A stretch of 46,900 nt of DNA from Ferruginibacter sp. (GTDB lineage: Bacteria; Bacteroidota; Bacteroidia; Chitinophagales; Chitinophagaceae), in the NCBI RefSeq assembly GCF_014377975.1, contig NZ_JACMOO010000131.1, positions 1 through 46,900 on the forward strand. Reading direction: 5' to 3'. The position numbers and the translations under genes are program-made. Numbering within the stretch: the first letter of the stretch is position 1; each line of letters begins with the position of its first letter. Positions 18,775 through 27,956 of this stretch are shown here, piece by piece. A model generated the notes under the pieces. The model had not been told where the DNA came from. It made no database searches and saw nothing but the letters and a program-made list of their open reading frames with translations.

Positions 18775-21417
18775 ATGCCATCAAAAAATATTTCTGCAGA
18801 ACAGCAACGCCTTAATGCCAATGCCCTAAAAGAAGTGCCGCTCGAAAAATGGGGTCCTTACCTGAGTGAGCGGCAATGGGGAACCGTTAGAGAAGATTAC
18901 AGTGCAGCTGGTGATGCATGGAATTATTTTACGCACGACCAATCAAGAAGCCGTGTGTACCGCTGGGGCGAAGATGGCATTGCAGGCATTTGTGATATGC
19001 ATCAAAATCTTTGTTTTTCTATTGCCCTGTGGAATGGTAAAGATGCTATTTTAAAAGAACGCTTATTTGGCTTAACCAATACGGAAGGTAACCATGGTGA
19101 GGATGTAAAAGAACTGTATTATTACCTTGATAATACACCCACCCATTCGTACATGAAATATTTGTACAAATATCCTCAGGCTGCTTTTCCTTATAAACAG
19201 CTGGTGGATATAAATGGCAGCCTTCCAAAAACAGCCACCGAATTTGAGTTATTGGATACCGGCATCTTTAACGAAAATAATTATTTCGATGTAAGGGTAA
19301 AATATGCAAAATATGCTGAGGAAGATATTTGTATTGAAATAAAAATTACCAACCGGGGCAACGAAGAAGCACCGGTTGCTGTATTGCCTACACTATGGTT
19401 TCGCAACCGCTGGTTGTTTGGTAATACGCTACAAAAACCGTTGCTTGAAAAACAGCCATCACTAACCAATGCCGGTATTGTAAAAGCAACGCATGAAAGG
19501 TTAGGCAGTTACTATTTTTATCACCAGGCTACTGACGAAACGCTGATGACGGAAAATGAAACCAATACGGAAAGAGTTTTTGGTTATGCAAATGAATCTG
19601 TGTTTGTAAAAGATGCTTTTCATGATGCGGTTGTTCATCATCAGCCAGGTTTACAGCAACAGTTGCAAAATAAAAGCAGCGGTACAAAATTTTCCCCGGT
19701 ATATCGCTTATCCATAGCGGCAAAACAATCTCAAAAAATTTTTTTAAGGTTAAGTAAAGATGAATTGCAGCAACCTTTTAATGAAACATTTAATACCGTA
19801 TTTACCGACCGGAAAAAAGAAGCAGATGAATTTTATAAAAATCTGCTGCCGCAAAATATTTCGGCAGATAATGCCAATATACAACGGCAGGCCTTTGCGG
19901 GATTATTATGGAGCAAACAGTTTTACCAGTTTGATATAGAACGCTGGCTAGAAGGGGATACACATAATATTCATCCGCCGGAAGAACGGAAGCAGGGGCG
20001 AAATGCAGGATGGGAGCATTTAAAAATCGCGGATGTTTTATCCATGCCTGACAAATGGGAATATCCGTGGTTTGCTGCCTGGGACTTGTGCTTTCACTGC
20101 ATCCCCATGGCCATGGTTGATCCTGCGTTTGCAAAAAATCAATTGATATTATTATGCAGGGAATGGTACATGAGCCCTGCAGCACAAATACCTGCCTACG
20201 AGTGGAATTTCAGTGATGTAAATCCACCTATACAGGCATGGGCCGCATTGCAGGTGTACCGTATTGAAAAAGAAATTCATGGTACTTCGGATATCAGTTT
20301 TTTAAAACGTATTTTTCAAAAACTAATGTTGAATTTTACCTGGTGGGCCAACCGGGAAGATGCCAATGAAAATGGTATTTTCACCGGTGGATTTTTGGGG
20401 CTGGATAATATTGGCGTAATAGACCGCAACCGCCTTCCTGCCGGTACTTTTTTAGAACAGGTAGACGCAACCTCCTGGATGGGCATGTATGCAATGAACA
20501 TGATGGAAATTGCCTTGGAAATTGCGCAGACAGACAACACGTATGAAGATGTTGTTACAAAATTTTACGAACATTTTGTATTGATTGCAAGTTCGTTAAA
20601 CGAAGCATTGTGGGATGCAGAAGATAATTTTTTTTATGATAGTCTGCATACCAGCGGGGAGGGCAACATTGCATTAAAAGTACGTTCCCTTGTTGGGCTG
20701 AGTGTATTATTTGGCGCAGGTATCATCAGCAACGATGCATTGAAAAAATTACCTGACTTTGAAAAGCGGATGAACTACATAAAAGATTACCGGGCGCAAA
20801 ACAATAAATTTTTACCCTGCGAACAGGTAAGCGAAAAAGGAGATATTCTGATTTCGTTGATACACAAGGAGCGGTTGATACAACTGCTGGAAGTAATGCT
20901 GGATGAAGACGAATTTTTATCGCCAGGAGGCATACGGGCATTATCTAAATTTCACCGGCAGCATCCGTTTCATCTGCAGTTCGATCACACTGATTTTTCC
21001 ATTGGCTACGTAAGTGGCGAAAGTGACAACAGTATGTTTGGCGGTAACAGCAACTGGCGTGGACCCGTATGGATGCCGTTAAATTTTTTAATTATTCAAA
21101 CGCTGCGCCAACGGCATTATTTTTACGGAGATAGTATTCAGCTTGCTTTTCCTGCGGGATCGTCCAATTTGCAAACCCTTCAGCAAATAGCAGATCATTT
21201 ATCAGCCAAAATTGTTTCTATATTTCAACAGGACAATAATGGTGTAAGGCCGGTACATGGAAGGGACAACTGGTTTTATCAACAGCCCGAAAATAAAGAC
21301 CTGGTTTTATTTTATGAATATTATCATGGCGATACAGCCAGGGGCCTTGGGGCATCTCATCAATCCGGGTGGAGTAGTTTGGTAGCAGCTTTAATACAAT
21401 CCTATGAAGTTGTCTAA
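18775..21417 (+). CDS. GH63/MGH1-like glucosidase
   Basis: 880 aa without a signal peptide. It matches the large bacterial glucosidase family with an (alpha/alpha)6-barrel C-terminal domain related to GH63 and mannosylglycerate hydrolase (MGH1). Recognisable parts are YPWFAAWDLCFHCIPMAMVD, YEWNFSDVNPPIQAWA, NSNWRGPVWMPLNFLI and YHGDTARGLGASHQSGWSSL. Substrates in this group include glucosylglycerate, mannosylglycerate and alpha-glucosides. The exact sugar is unknown. The last codons and stop (GAA GTT GTC TAA) coincide with the terminus of the MITE-like repeat at 21404-21486, so the C-terminal EVV may have been supplied by the insertion. Confidence 0.88.
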   Translation: MPSKNISAEQQRLNANALKEVPLEKWGPYLSERQWGTVREDYSAAGDAWNYFTHDQSRSRVYRWGEDGIAGICDMHQNLCFSIALWNGKDAILKERLFGLTNTEGNHGEDVKELYYYLDNTPTHSYMKYLYKYPQAAFPYKQLVDINGSLPKTATEFELLDTGIFNENNYFDVRVKYAKYAEEDICIEIKITNRGNEEAPVAVLPTLWFRNRWLFGNTLQKPLLEKQPSLTNAGIVKATHERLGSYYFYHQATDETLMTENETNTERVFGYANESVFVKDAFHDAVVHHQPGLQQQLQNKSSGTKFSPVYRLSIAAKQSQKIFLRLSKDELQQPFNETFNTVFTDRKKEADEFYKNLLPQNISADNANIQRQAFAGLLWSKQFYQFDIERWLEGDTHNIHPPEERKQGRNAGWEHLKIADVLSMPDKWEYPWFAAWDLCFHCIPMAMVDPAFAKNQLILLCREWYMSPAAQIPAYEWNFSDVNPPIQAWAALQVYRIEKEIHGTSDISFLKRIFQKLMLNFTWWANREDANENGIFTGGFLGLDNIGVIDRNRLPAGTFLEQVDATSWMGMYAMNMMEIALEIAQTDNTYEDVVTKFYEHFVLIASSLNEALWDAEDNFFYDSLHTSGEGNIALKVRSLVGLSVLFGAGIISNDALKKLPDFEKRMNYIKDYRAQNNKFLPCEQVSEKGDILISLIHKERLIQLLEVMLDEDEFLSPGGIRALSKFHRQHPFHLQFDHTDFSIGYVSGESDNSMFGGNSNWRGPVWMPLNFLIIQTLRQRHYFYGDSIQLAFPAGSSNLQTLQQIADHLSAKIVSIFQQDNNGVRPVHGRDNWFYQQPENKDLVLFYEYYHGDTARGLGASHQSGWSSLVAALIQSYEVV

Positions 21418-21486
21418 AAATAGAATTTTCATTTGCCATTTTGAGGTTGGCTGGGATACCAACCCCGGCTAAGACAATTTCTAAGT
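21404..21486 (+). repeat. MITE-like element, copy 1 (short form)
   Basis: It begins GAAGTTGTCTAAAAATAGAA and ends with the imperfect complement ...AAGACAATTTCTAAG. Inside is a GGTTGG/CCAACC hairpin (21445-21450 and 21459-21464). The same start, internal hairpin and inverted end are found in the element at 44553-44690 read on the minus strand, so this is a dispersed, non-coding repeat. It overlaps the 3' end of the glucosidase gene. Confidence 0.65.
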
Positions 21487-21791
21487 AGTTAATATTTACC
21501 AGTCAATTGGCCCGTTTAAGAATTTTGCAAAGGATAAAAACATGTCTTTCTCCCCTATGTACTGTCAGTACTGTAAAATTTTTAGGGTTCCTTAAACTTT
21601 TGCCATAGACGAAGGTCGAAGCCCTACAGCAATCATATTTATTAACGGGCTGATAACTTCTTTCATAACTACCTTGCGACGAGCCTTATAAAAGGTTAGT
21701 GAGGATGTATATAAAAAAATATTTTGTAGCCGTTTCATAAGATAGCTGACCCCGAATTTAGCTAAACCAGAAACCAGGTGATCGTTCATAA

Positions 21792-23030
21792 ATGATGTCT
21801 TTAAAATCTAATATAAAAATATCCCTCCTGCTGCTTTGCCTGTTGAGTGTGGCTACACTTACTGCGCAGGAGGAGAAAGACAGCGCCATACATCTTACCG
21901 CAACAAAAAATGAACAACGGGATATTAAAGATGTTGTAAGAAAAATTTTTAACAGCAGGAAGCCCACCCAAGAGGATAGCAGCAGGCAACAAAAAAATAA
22001 AATATACCATAGCTTTTTTCCTATGGCGGGTTACACGTTGCAAACCGGCTATGCAGCCATAGTAAGCGAGGGAATTGCTTTTTACAACGATTCCGCGAGC
22101 AGCCAAAAAATTTCCAGTATTCTTGCAAGTATTACCTATACCCAATACCACCAATTACTTTTTCCTTTAACCGTTGATATCTGGACCAAAAAAAATAAAT
22201 TCAATATAGTGCTTGACTATCGCTTTCTTAAATACCCTTCAACCACTTATGGTCTTGGTGCACGAACAACAGAAAATGATGCCTATACTTTAAACTACAA
22301 CTACATCAAGCTTCATCAAACCATTCAAATAAAAGTTTACCACAACCTGTATGCTGGTGTTGGAATTTACTATGATTATTTATGGAACATCACAGAAGTA
22401 AATCCCCCGGCGGGCATAAAAACATCTTTTCAAAAATATGGTGCCAGTCAAAAAGAAACTGCCGCCGGTATTGCTTTAAAACTTTTATACGACTCCCGCA
22501 AAAACCAGATTAATCCTGCCAATGGAACTTATGCCAATATTGTTTATCACCCCAGCTTTATATTTATGGGCAGCCACAATAACTGGCAATCTTTACAAAT
22601 TGATTGCAGGAAATACCTTAAAATATTTGGCAGCCCCAAAAATGTACTTGCCTTGTGGAGCTTTAACTGGTTAACCCTTGGCAACTCAAAACCACCTTAC
22701 CTGTTATTGCCCAGCACAGGCTGGGATGATTTTTACAATACCGGCAGGGGCTACATACAAAGCCGGTTTAGGGCCAAAAATATGATTTATGCGGAAGCAG
22801 AATATCGTTTTGGTATTTTAAATAATGGATTACTTGGTGGTGTTGTTTTCGGAAATGTGCAATCTTTTTCTAGAAATATAGCTACTCAATTATCGTTGCT
22901 GGCGCCTGGCTTTGGTGCCGGGTTAAGGGTAAAACTCAATAAATCTTCCAACACCAATCTTTGCATTGATTATGGTTTTGGCATGAATGGATCAAAGGGT
23001 TTGTTTTTAAATTTGGGGGAAGTATTTTAA
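21792..23030 (+). CDS. BamA/TamA-like outer-membrane barrel protein
   Basis: 412 aa with a signal peptide ending LTAQ. No POTRA repeats are visible. The whole mature protein looks like the surface-antigen (D15/Omp85) barrel, with alternating amphipathic strands, GTYANIVYHPSFIF, the conserved RGYIQSRFRAKNMIYAEAEYRF region and a C-terminal strand GSKGLFLNLGEVF. Omp85 family barrels insert or export outer-membrane and surface proteins. A POTRA-less form, common in Bacteroidota, has no assigned role. ATGs at 21792 and 21795 are equivalent. Confidence 0.85.
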   Translation: MMSLKSNIKISLLLLCLLSVATLTAQEEKDSAIHLTATKNEQRDIKDVVRKIFNSRKPTQEDSSRQQKNKIYHSFFPMAGYTLQTGYAAIVSEGIAFYNDSASSQKISSILASITYTQYHQLLFPLTVDIWTKKNKFNIVLDYRFLKYPSTTYGLGARTTENDAYTLNYNYIKLHQTIQIKVYHNLYAGVGIYYDYLWNITEVNPPAGIKTSFQKYGASQKETAAGIALKLLYDSRKNQINPANGTYANIVYHPSFIFMGSHNNWQSLQIDCRKYLKIFGSPKNVLALWSFNWLTLGNSKPPYLLLPSTGWDDFYNTGRGYIQSRFRAKNMIYAEAEYRFGILNNGLLGGVVFGNVQSFSRNIATQLSLLAPGFGAGLRVKLNKSSNTNLCIDYGFGMNGSKGLFLNLGEVF

Positions 23031-23394
23031 ACCTTTTTTTTAAAATTGAAACTTACTTTGATAAGAAACTGAAAGTGGTTCTATAAAATAACATCAGCCG
23101 AAAATTGCATCTGGATAGTATTGTATGCTATCACACACGGACTGATGCTATTGTTGTACATACTACTCATGGCGTAGCGGATAGCTATGGATTAATTTAT
23201 TACTTTAACTTTACAAAACAGGATAGTTAGTTCCATTCAGCAGGCTGAAGCTGCCTGAAAAATAAAAGTACAAGAGGGCGATGCAACAATGATCCACAAA
23301 GCTTCTTAGCCCGAACCAATGTTTTACCTACCCTATTTTAAACAAAAATGCCCCTACTGTATGTAACGGCACTTTATTATTTTATGTACGAATT
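23031..23394. other. convergent intergenic region
   Basis: It lies between convergent genes. A T-run directly follows the barrel gene (23033-23043) but no strong stem precedes it. I see no other recognisable element. Confidence 0.35.
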
Positions 23395-23976
23395 TTATGC
23401 CTTTGACAATACCAGTTTTTGCATAAAATATTTATTGATAAGAAAATAACCTCCGAATAAAACAGCGCTAAAAATTAACGTAGCATACAGGCTGCCCCGA
23501 TAAAAAGGAATCGCTTCAGCATAGCAATGCAATAAACCCGTCATTGTTTTTGGATAAGGCAGGTTGGTAATATCTAAACCCCCGCCAATCCAAACGGCAA
23601 AATTACTGAGCATAAAATACAATGTAGTGCTAGCTATAGCACCTGCTAAAATCTGGATCGGTTTAGTTTGATTGACAGCAAAACCAACAACGGTTAAACC
23701 AACAAATAACAGGTAGTTTAAAAATTGTCCGCTATAAAACCCAGGCACCGGCGACAAGCTATACTCAAACAATACTTCGTAAATGATATCCGATATCAGC
23801 ATGGAAAAAAGCGGTAACAGGAAGGAAAATTTTTTATTTTTTACAATACTGCCGGCAAACAATGCCATGGCTATTTGCGGGGCAAAACCAAGCGGCCTGC
23901 CTGGCAATATCCTGTATAAGGATGCCATTAGTACAAGCAATACAAAACTTACAACAATTGATGTTTCTTTTTTCAT
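23395..23976 (-). CDS. DUF6580-type membrane protein, putative transporter
   Basis: 193 aa with five to six transmembrane helices. The opening (MASLYRILPGRPLGFAPQIAMALFAGS) and the following SDIIYEVLFEYSL match the DUF6580 family, whose fold resembles the substrate-binding (S) component of ECF vitamin transporters. Neighbours give no substrate hint. It is probably in the inner membrane. Confidence 0.75.
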   Translation of the reverse strand: MKKETSIVVSFVLLVLMASLYRILPGRPLGFAPQIAMALFAGSIVKNKKFSFLLPLFSMLISDIIYEVLFEYSLSPVPGFYSGQFLNYLLFVGLTVVGFAVNQTKPIQILAGAIASTTLYFMLSNFAVWIGGGLDITNLPYPKTMTGLLHCYAEAIPFYRGSLYATLIFSAVLFGGYFLINKYFMQKLVLSKA

Positions 23977-24186
23977 ATAAATATTTTAACAGCTTCAAAA
24001 ATAAGTAATAAAATCAGCAAGGCTGATATTTAGGTAAATTTTTAAATGATTGCAGAAGGTTGCCAATCTTTTTTGTATACTATATTTTACCTACCAGTAT
24101 CTCCTGTATGGCTGGCAATCCTTAAAATACGCCTTCAGCATTTTGAAAAAAAAATTTTGCATTCTACAGATAATTTATATTTGAAC

Positions 24187-24543
24187 ATGGCAAAACATAA
24201 CCATACAGGGCTGGCGGGTGAAATGCTTGGAGCAGCCTGGTTACAAAAGGAATGTTACCAGGTTTTAGAAAAAAACTGGCGGCACAGCCATTGGGAGGTT
24301 GATATTATTGCCTGTAAAAATAACACACTGCATTTTATAGAAATTAAAACCAGGCGCACTAAAAAATTTGGGTTGCCGGAAGAAAAAGTGGGCAAGAAAA
24401 AAATAGAAAATCTTATCAATGCGGCAGAACAATACCTGTACCTGCAGCCACAATGGAAAAGGATACAGTTTGATATTTTATCTATCCTGATGCCGGCCAA
24501 TGAGCCGGTAGCTTATTTTTTTATTGAGGATGTTTATTTGTAG
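24187..24543 (+). CDS. yraN: YraN/UPF0102 family endonuclease-like protein
   Basis: 118 aa from the ATG at 24187. The frame is open back to 24046 but the upstream part is not conserved-looking. It has the UPF0102 pattern: GLAGEMLGAAWLQKECYQVL, NWRHSHWEVDIIACK and LHFIEIKTRR. The E...D...ExK residues form a PD-(D/E)XK nuclease-like core. The biological role is poorly defined; links to DNA repair or recombination have been suggested. Its last 23 bases overlap the convergent YkgJ-type gene. Confidence 0.9.
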   Translation: MAKHNHTGLAGEMLGAAWLQKECYQVLEKNWRHSHWEVDIIACKNNTLHFIEIKTRRTKKFGLPEEKVGKKKIENLINAAEQYLYLQPQWKRIQFDILSILMPANEPVAYFFIEDVYL

Positions 24544-25048
24544 GAAGGCCATTTTTTGCAAGTGCCTGCATTTTTTCTATCCATTTAAAAGTAGCGGGAC
24601 AATACTGTATATTTTGTTTGTGTACATGCAAATAACTGGTAACTCTTTTTTTGGTAAGATGAGGAAAACCGGAACAATCTGCCGGACGAACTTCATAGAT
24701 AGAACACTTGTGATCGCTTAAATTAAAAAACTGACAGGGCTGTTTTTTATTCTGCCAGTCACCATCTTTTTTATCAAATCTTAACCATTTTTCTTTAAAG
24801 GCAATGGGTGTCATTTCGAGATGTGTGGAAATACGTTTGATATCTGCCGGCGTAAAAGTAGGCGTCATTTTTTTACAACAGTTGCCGCAGCTAAGGCAAT
24901 CAATTTCCTGCCACACTTCTTTACCGGCATGATCTGCCATTGCATGAAGGCCAGGTGGCGGCTTATTTTCAAGCCTGGTTAAAAACGAACGCATGGCTTT
25001 TTTAGATGCTAAAACTTTTTTACGAAAACTGCGGAGATTAACTATCAT
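24521..25048 (-). CDS. YkgJ-family cysteine-cluster protein
   Basis: 175 aa with the family's Cys pattern CLSCGNCC at about residues 54-61 and a later KCSIYEVRPADCSGFP. The Cys set probably binds a metal or an Fe-S/zinc centre. There is no signal peptide. It converges with yraN with a 23-base overlap at the 3' ends. The function of the family is unknown. Confidence 0.88.
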   Translation of the reverse strand: MIVNLRSFRKKVLASKKAMRSFLTRLENKPPPGLHAMADHAGKEVWQEIDCLSCGNCCKKMTPTFTPADIKRISTHLEMTPIAFKEKWLRFDKKDGDWQNKKQPCQFFNLSDHKCSIYEVRPADCSGFPHLTKKRVTSYLHVHKQNIQYCPATFKWIEKMQALAKNGLPTNKHPQ

Positions 25049-25144
25049 TATTGATTTAATATTGCTGTATTAAAACGAAATTAGCGGAAACAATTCAAAA
25101 TTCATCTATCCCAAAAATCAATATTGATAAAGGAAACAGCCAGC

Positions 25145-26044
25145 ATGTGGCAGGCGTACAAAAAGGGCTTTAAAGCTTACCTGCAATTAGAAAAATCGCT
25201 GAGTGATCATTCGGTAGAAGCCTACCTGCACGACGTGGAAAAACTCACCACTTATTTATCTGCCACCGGCCGTTTATTAACACCCCAACAGGTTACACTA
25301 AAACACCTGGAACAATTTGTGCGCTGGATCAGTGAACTGGGAATGACCCCGGGTTCGCAGGCAAGGATCATTTCGGGGCTTAAAAGTTTTTTCAAATATT
25401 GTTTGATGGAACACATCATTGCAGTTGATTCCTCCTGTTTGTTAGAATCGCCCAAATTAAAAAGAACCCTGCCGGATATACTGAGTTTTGATGAAATAGA
25501 AAATATAATTGGCCAGCTGGATTTAAGCAAACCTGAAGGTGGCCGAAACAAAGCCATACTTGAAACCCTTTACAGTTGTGGCTTACGGGTAAGTGAACTG
25601 GTAAACCTACGCATCAGTTGCCTTTATTTAGATGTGGGTTTTATAAAAGTAATTGGAAAAGGAGATAAGGAAAGATTGGTACCCATTGGCAGCGATGCCA
25701 TCAAATTTATTAATATTTACCGCAACGATATCCGGGTACACATTGCGGTTAAACCGGGTAATGACGACATTTTATTTTTAAACCGCAGAGGCAGCAAACT
25801 CAGCCGGGTAATGATTTTTTTAATCATCAAAGAAATGACGCGGCTGGCGGGTATTACCAAAACTATTTCGCCGCATACCTTTCGCCATTCATTTGCCACA
25901 CACCTGGTAGAAGGTGGTGCCGACCTGCGTGCTGTACAGGAGATGTTGGGCCATGAAAGTATTACCACTACAGAAATTTATACGCACCTCGACAGGGAAT
26001 TTTTACGCAATACCTTGCATCAATTTCATCCGGCGTTTAAATGA
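25145..26044 (+). CDS. xerD: site-specific tyrosine recombinase XerD
   Basis: 299 aa from the ATG at 25145, the normal XerD length (about 298). A TTG at 25124 opens the frame seven codons earlier. The N-terminal SAM-like DNA-binding domain begins KAYLQLEKSLSDHSVEAY. Catalytic residues are visible: Arg in YSCGLRVSELVNL, Lys in GKGDKERLVP, the HxxR of SPHTFRHSFATHLVEGGADL, and the His and nucleophilic Tyr in LGHESITTTEIYTHL. It resolves chromosome dimers at dif with XerC. No integron or phage genes are near, so this is the housekeeping enzyme. Confidence 0.93.
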   Translation: MWQAYKKGFKAYLQLEKSLSDHSVEAYLHDVEKLTTYLSATGRLLTPQQVTLKHLEQFVRWISELGMTPGSQARIISGLKSFFKYCLMEHIIAVDSSCLLESPKLKRTLPDILSFDEIENIIGQLDLSKPEGGRNKAILETLYSCGLRVSELVNLRISCLYLDVGFIKVIGKGDKERLVPIGSDAIKFINIYRNDIRVHIAVKPGNDDILFLNRRGSKLSRVMIFLIIKEMTRLAGITKTISPHTFRHSFATHLVEGGADLRAVQEMLGHESITTTEIYTHLDREFLRNTLHQFHPAFK

Positions 26045-26085
26045 GATATGAAATATGGAATATGAAATATAAGATATGAAATATG
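26044..26085. repeat. 14-bp tandem repeat, three units
   Basis: AGATATGAAATATG, GAATATGAAATATA, AGATATGAAATATG in direct tandem, beginning at the xerD stop codon. Outer units are identical. Confidence 0.75.
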
Positions 26086-26139
26086 GACGTGCATTATGGA
26101 TTCAGCTTTTTGACACGCCGATAATTAATAATTAAAAAA

Positions 26140-27753
26140 TCAGTTTTTCAAAATAGTAAACTCCACCCTCCTGTTCAGTTGCCGGTTTTCATCTGTATCA
26201 TTCGGTACTACTGGTTTTGATTCACCATAACCATGAGATACTATCCTGCTGACTGCAATGCCTTTGGACAAAATATATTCTACCACAGACCTCGCCCTGT
26301 TATCACTCAGTTTAAAATTATATTCATCACTGCCGCGACTGTCGGTATGGGCACTCATTTCAATTTCTACCGCCGGATTTTCCTTTAGCATTTTTACCAC
26401 CCTGTCTAATTCAACAAAGGATTCGGGCCGTAAGAACCATTTATCAAAATCAAAATATACATTGTTCAATCTTACTACAGCCCCCACTTCAATTGGCACC
26501 AGGTATAAATCTTTATGAATTTCTTTATAGCCTTCTTTTATTAGAGAATCTAAATTGAAGTTTTCTGAAATGGCAAAAAAGTGATCGGCCTGTGCCCTGA
26601 TCAAATAATTTTTATCGTAAGGCAATACCATTTTAAATGCACCGTCTGTGGGATTGCTGATACCGGTACCAGCTACTGTGCCATCGGGCAAGGTTTCATA
26701 TATCAACGAAGCACTGAGGGGCTTACCGGTTTTTTTATTGTACACATTTCCACTAACCAATATTACAGGGTCAGGTTTTTCCCGTTCCAATAATTTAATC
26801 CGTACAATATCACTTTCGCCATAACTGTTCAGGTCGCTGCTCATGTAAGCATATTCTCCACCGGCATCCATCGTAAAAAAAGTATCCATATCTTCTGTAT
26901 TGATGGGGCTGCCAAGGTTTACAGGATCACTCCATTTTTGCCAGCTGTCATCGAGTCTTCTGCTCTTCCAGATATCCATATAACCCAATCCCCCGGGACG
27001 GTTGCTGCTAAAATACAAGGTTACTCCGTCGGGTGCCAGGTAAGGAGTAGTTTGGTTAAATTTTTTCAGATTTATTTTTTTACCGAGGTTTCTGGGTTCC
27101 GACCAGGTACTATCCTTTTGTACAAAACTTACATAGAGTTCATTATTTACGCCACCACTTTCTTCCGTCATATAGAACAGCAAGGTGCGTCCGTTGTTAC
27201 CCATTACAGCACCGTTCTGGCGGCCTCTGTCATATTTAGCATAGTTTCTAATGCGCAGCATGTCAGGCTTACTCCATAATCCATTTTCCTTCAGGTAGCA
27301 CATACTTACACCATTGCCAAAATAATCGCCGTTTATAAATGCATTTCGAATCAATATCTGGTTATTATCCGGCGAAATCCAAAATACGGCATTGTAATAA
27401 TAAGTGTTCAAAGGATAGCCTAAGTGTACCGCTGGACTCCACCTGTTGAGACTATCTTTTTCGGAAAACCAGATATCCTGCGAATTGGGTACTTCGTTTA
27501 CTTTGGTATTTTGCGGATGGTTTTGGCAGATAAAAAATAGCAGCTTGCCATCTGCAGAAATAGTGGGCCTTAGTTCAGGTAGATCCGTATTGATATTGGT
27601 ACCGAGGTTCTCAACTTTAAGGATTGTTTGGGAGTTAATGATAATATCTTTCTGCACTTTTAAAATACCCAGAGAATCACTGTAAACAGCAGGTTGAGCA
27701 ATTGTAAATTGACAGCAAAAAAATACAGTCAATAAGAATATAATTTTTTTCAC
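26140..27753 (-). CDS. OmpA-family protein with PD40 beta-propeller repeats
   Basis: 537 aa from a GTG at 27753, giving the signal peptide MKKIIFLLTVFFCCQFTIAQ. A TTG at 27768 is the alternative; no ATG is available near. The N-terminal half has WD40-like PD40 repeats (LRPTISADGKLLFF, YLAPDGVTLYFSSNRPGG, FTMDAGGEYAYMSSD). A carboxypeptidase-regulatory-like domain follows (VSGNVYNKKTGKPLSASLIY). The OmpA peptidoglycan-binding domain is at the C-terminus (VYFDFDKWFLRPES, SAHTDSRGSDEYNFKLSDNR, RRVEFTILK). It likely tethers the outer membrane to peptidoglycan, with a protein-binding propeller. PorE-type T9SS components share this architecture, so a link to T9SS is possible but not shown. Confidence 0.92.
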   Translation of the reverse strand: MKKIIFLLTVFFCCQFTIAQPAVYSDSLGILKVQKDIIINSQTILKVENLGTNINTDLPELRPTISADGKLLFFICQNHPQNTKVNEVPNSQDIWFSEKDSLNRWSPAVHLGYPLNTYYYNAVFWISPDNNQILIRNAFINGDYFGNGVSMCYLKENGLWSKPDMLRIRNYAKYDRGRQNGAVMGNNGRTLLFYMTEESGGVNNELYVSFVQKDSTWSEPRNLGKKINLKKFNQTTPYLAPDGVTLYFSSNRPGGLGYMDIWKSRRLDDSWQKWSDPVNLGSPINTEDMDTFFTMDAGGEYAYMSSDLNSYGESDIVRIKLLEREKPDPVILVSGNVYNKKTGKPLSASLIYETLPDGTVAGTGISNPTDGAFKMVLPYDKNYLIRAQADHFFAISENFNLDSLIKEGYKEIHKDLYLVPIEVGAVVRLNNVYFDFDKWFLRPESFVELDRVVKMLKENPAVEIEMSAHTDSRGSDEYNFKLSDNRARSVVEYILSKGIAVSRIVSHGYGESKPVVPNDTDENRQLNRRVEFTILKN

Positions 27754-27904
27754 GACACCAGATTTCAAAAGGGAACGAAAATATCGGATTTATATTTTGA
27801 GACATTTAATTATTGGAGCTTTACATCACTGATTGATGATAAAAAAATGCTGATAGCACGCAACGGCAGTAATAATTTTACTTTATCGTGAAAAGCTTTT
27901 AATC

Positions 27905-27930
27905 ATAAAAAAAGGCCCGTAAAGGGCCTT
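27905..27930 (-). terminator. strong intrinsic terminator of the Trx-ApbE-DUF4266-DUF3570 operon
   Basis: AAGGCCC (27912-27918) pairs with GGGCCTT (27924-27930) across a 5-nt loop. On the minus strand the stem is followed by seven T residues. It lies 27 bases past the DUF3570 stop. Confidence 0.88.
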
Positions 27931-27956
27931 GTAAATATTGGTGTTACTTCTAAAGA

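Noticed and set aside
25145-26044. tyrosine recombinase as sign of an integrative element
   Set aside because: Length and motifs fit housekeeping XerD and no attachment repeats, excisionase or cargo genes are around it.
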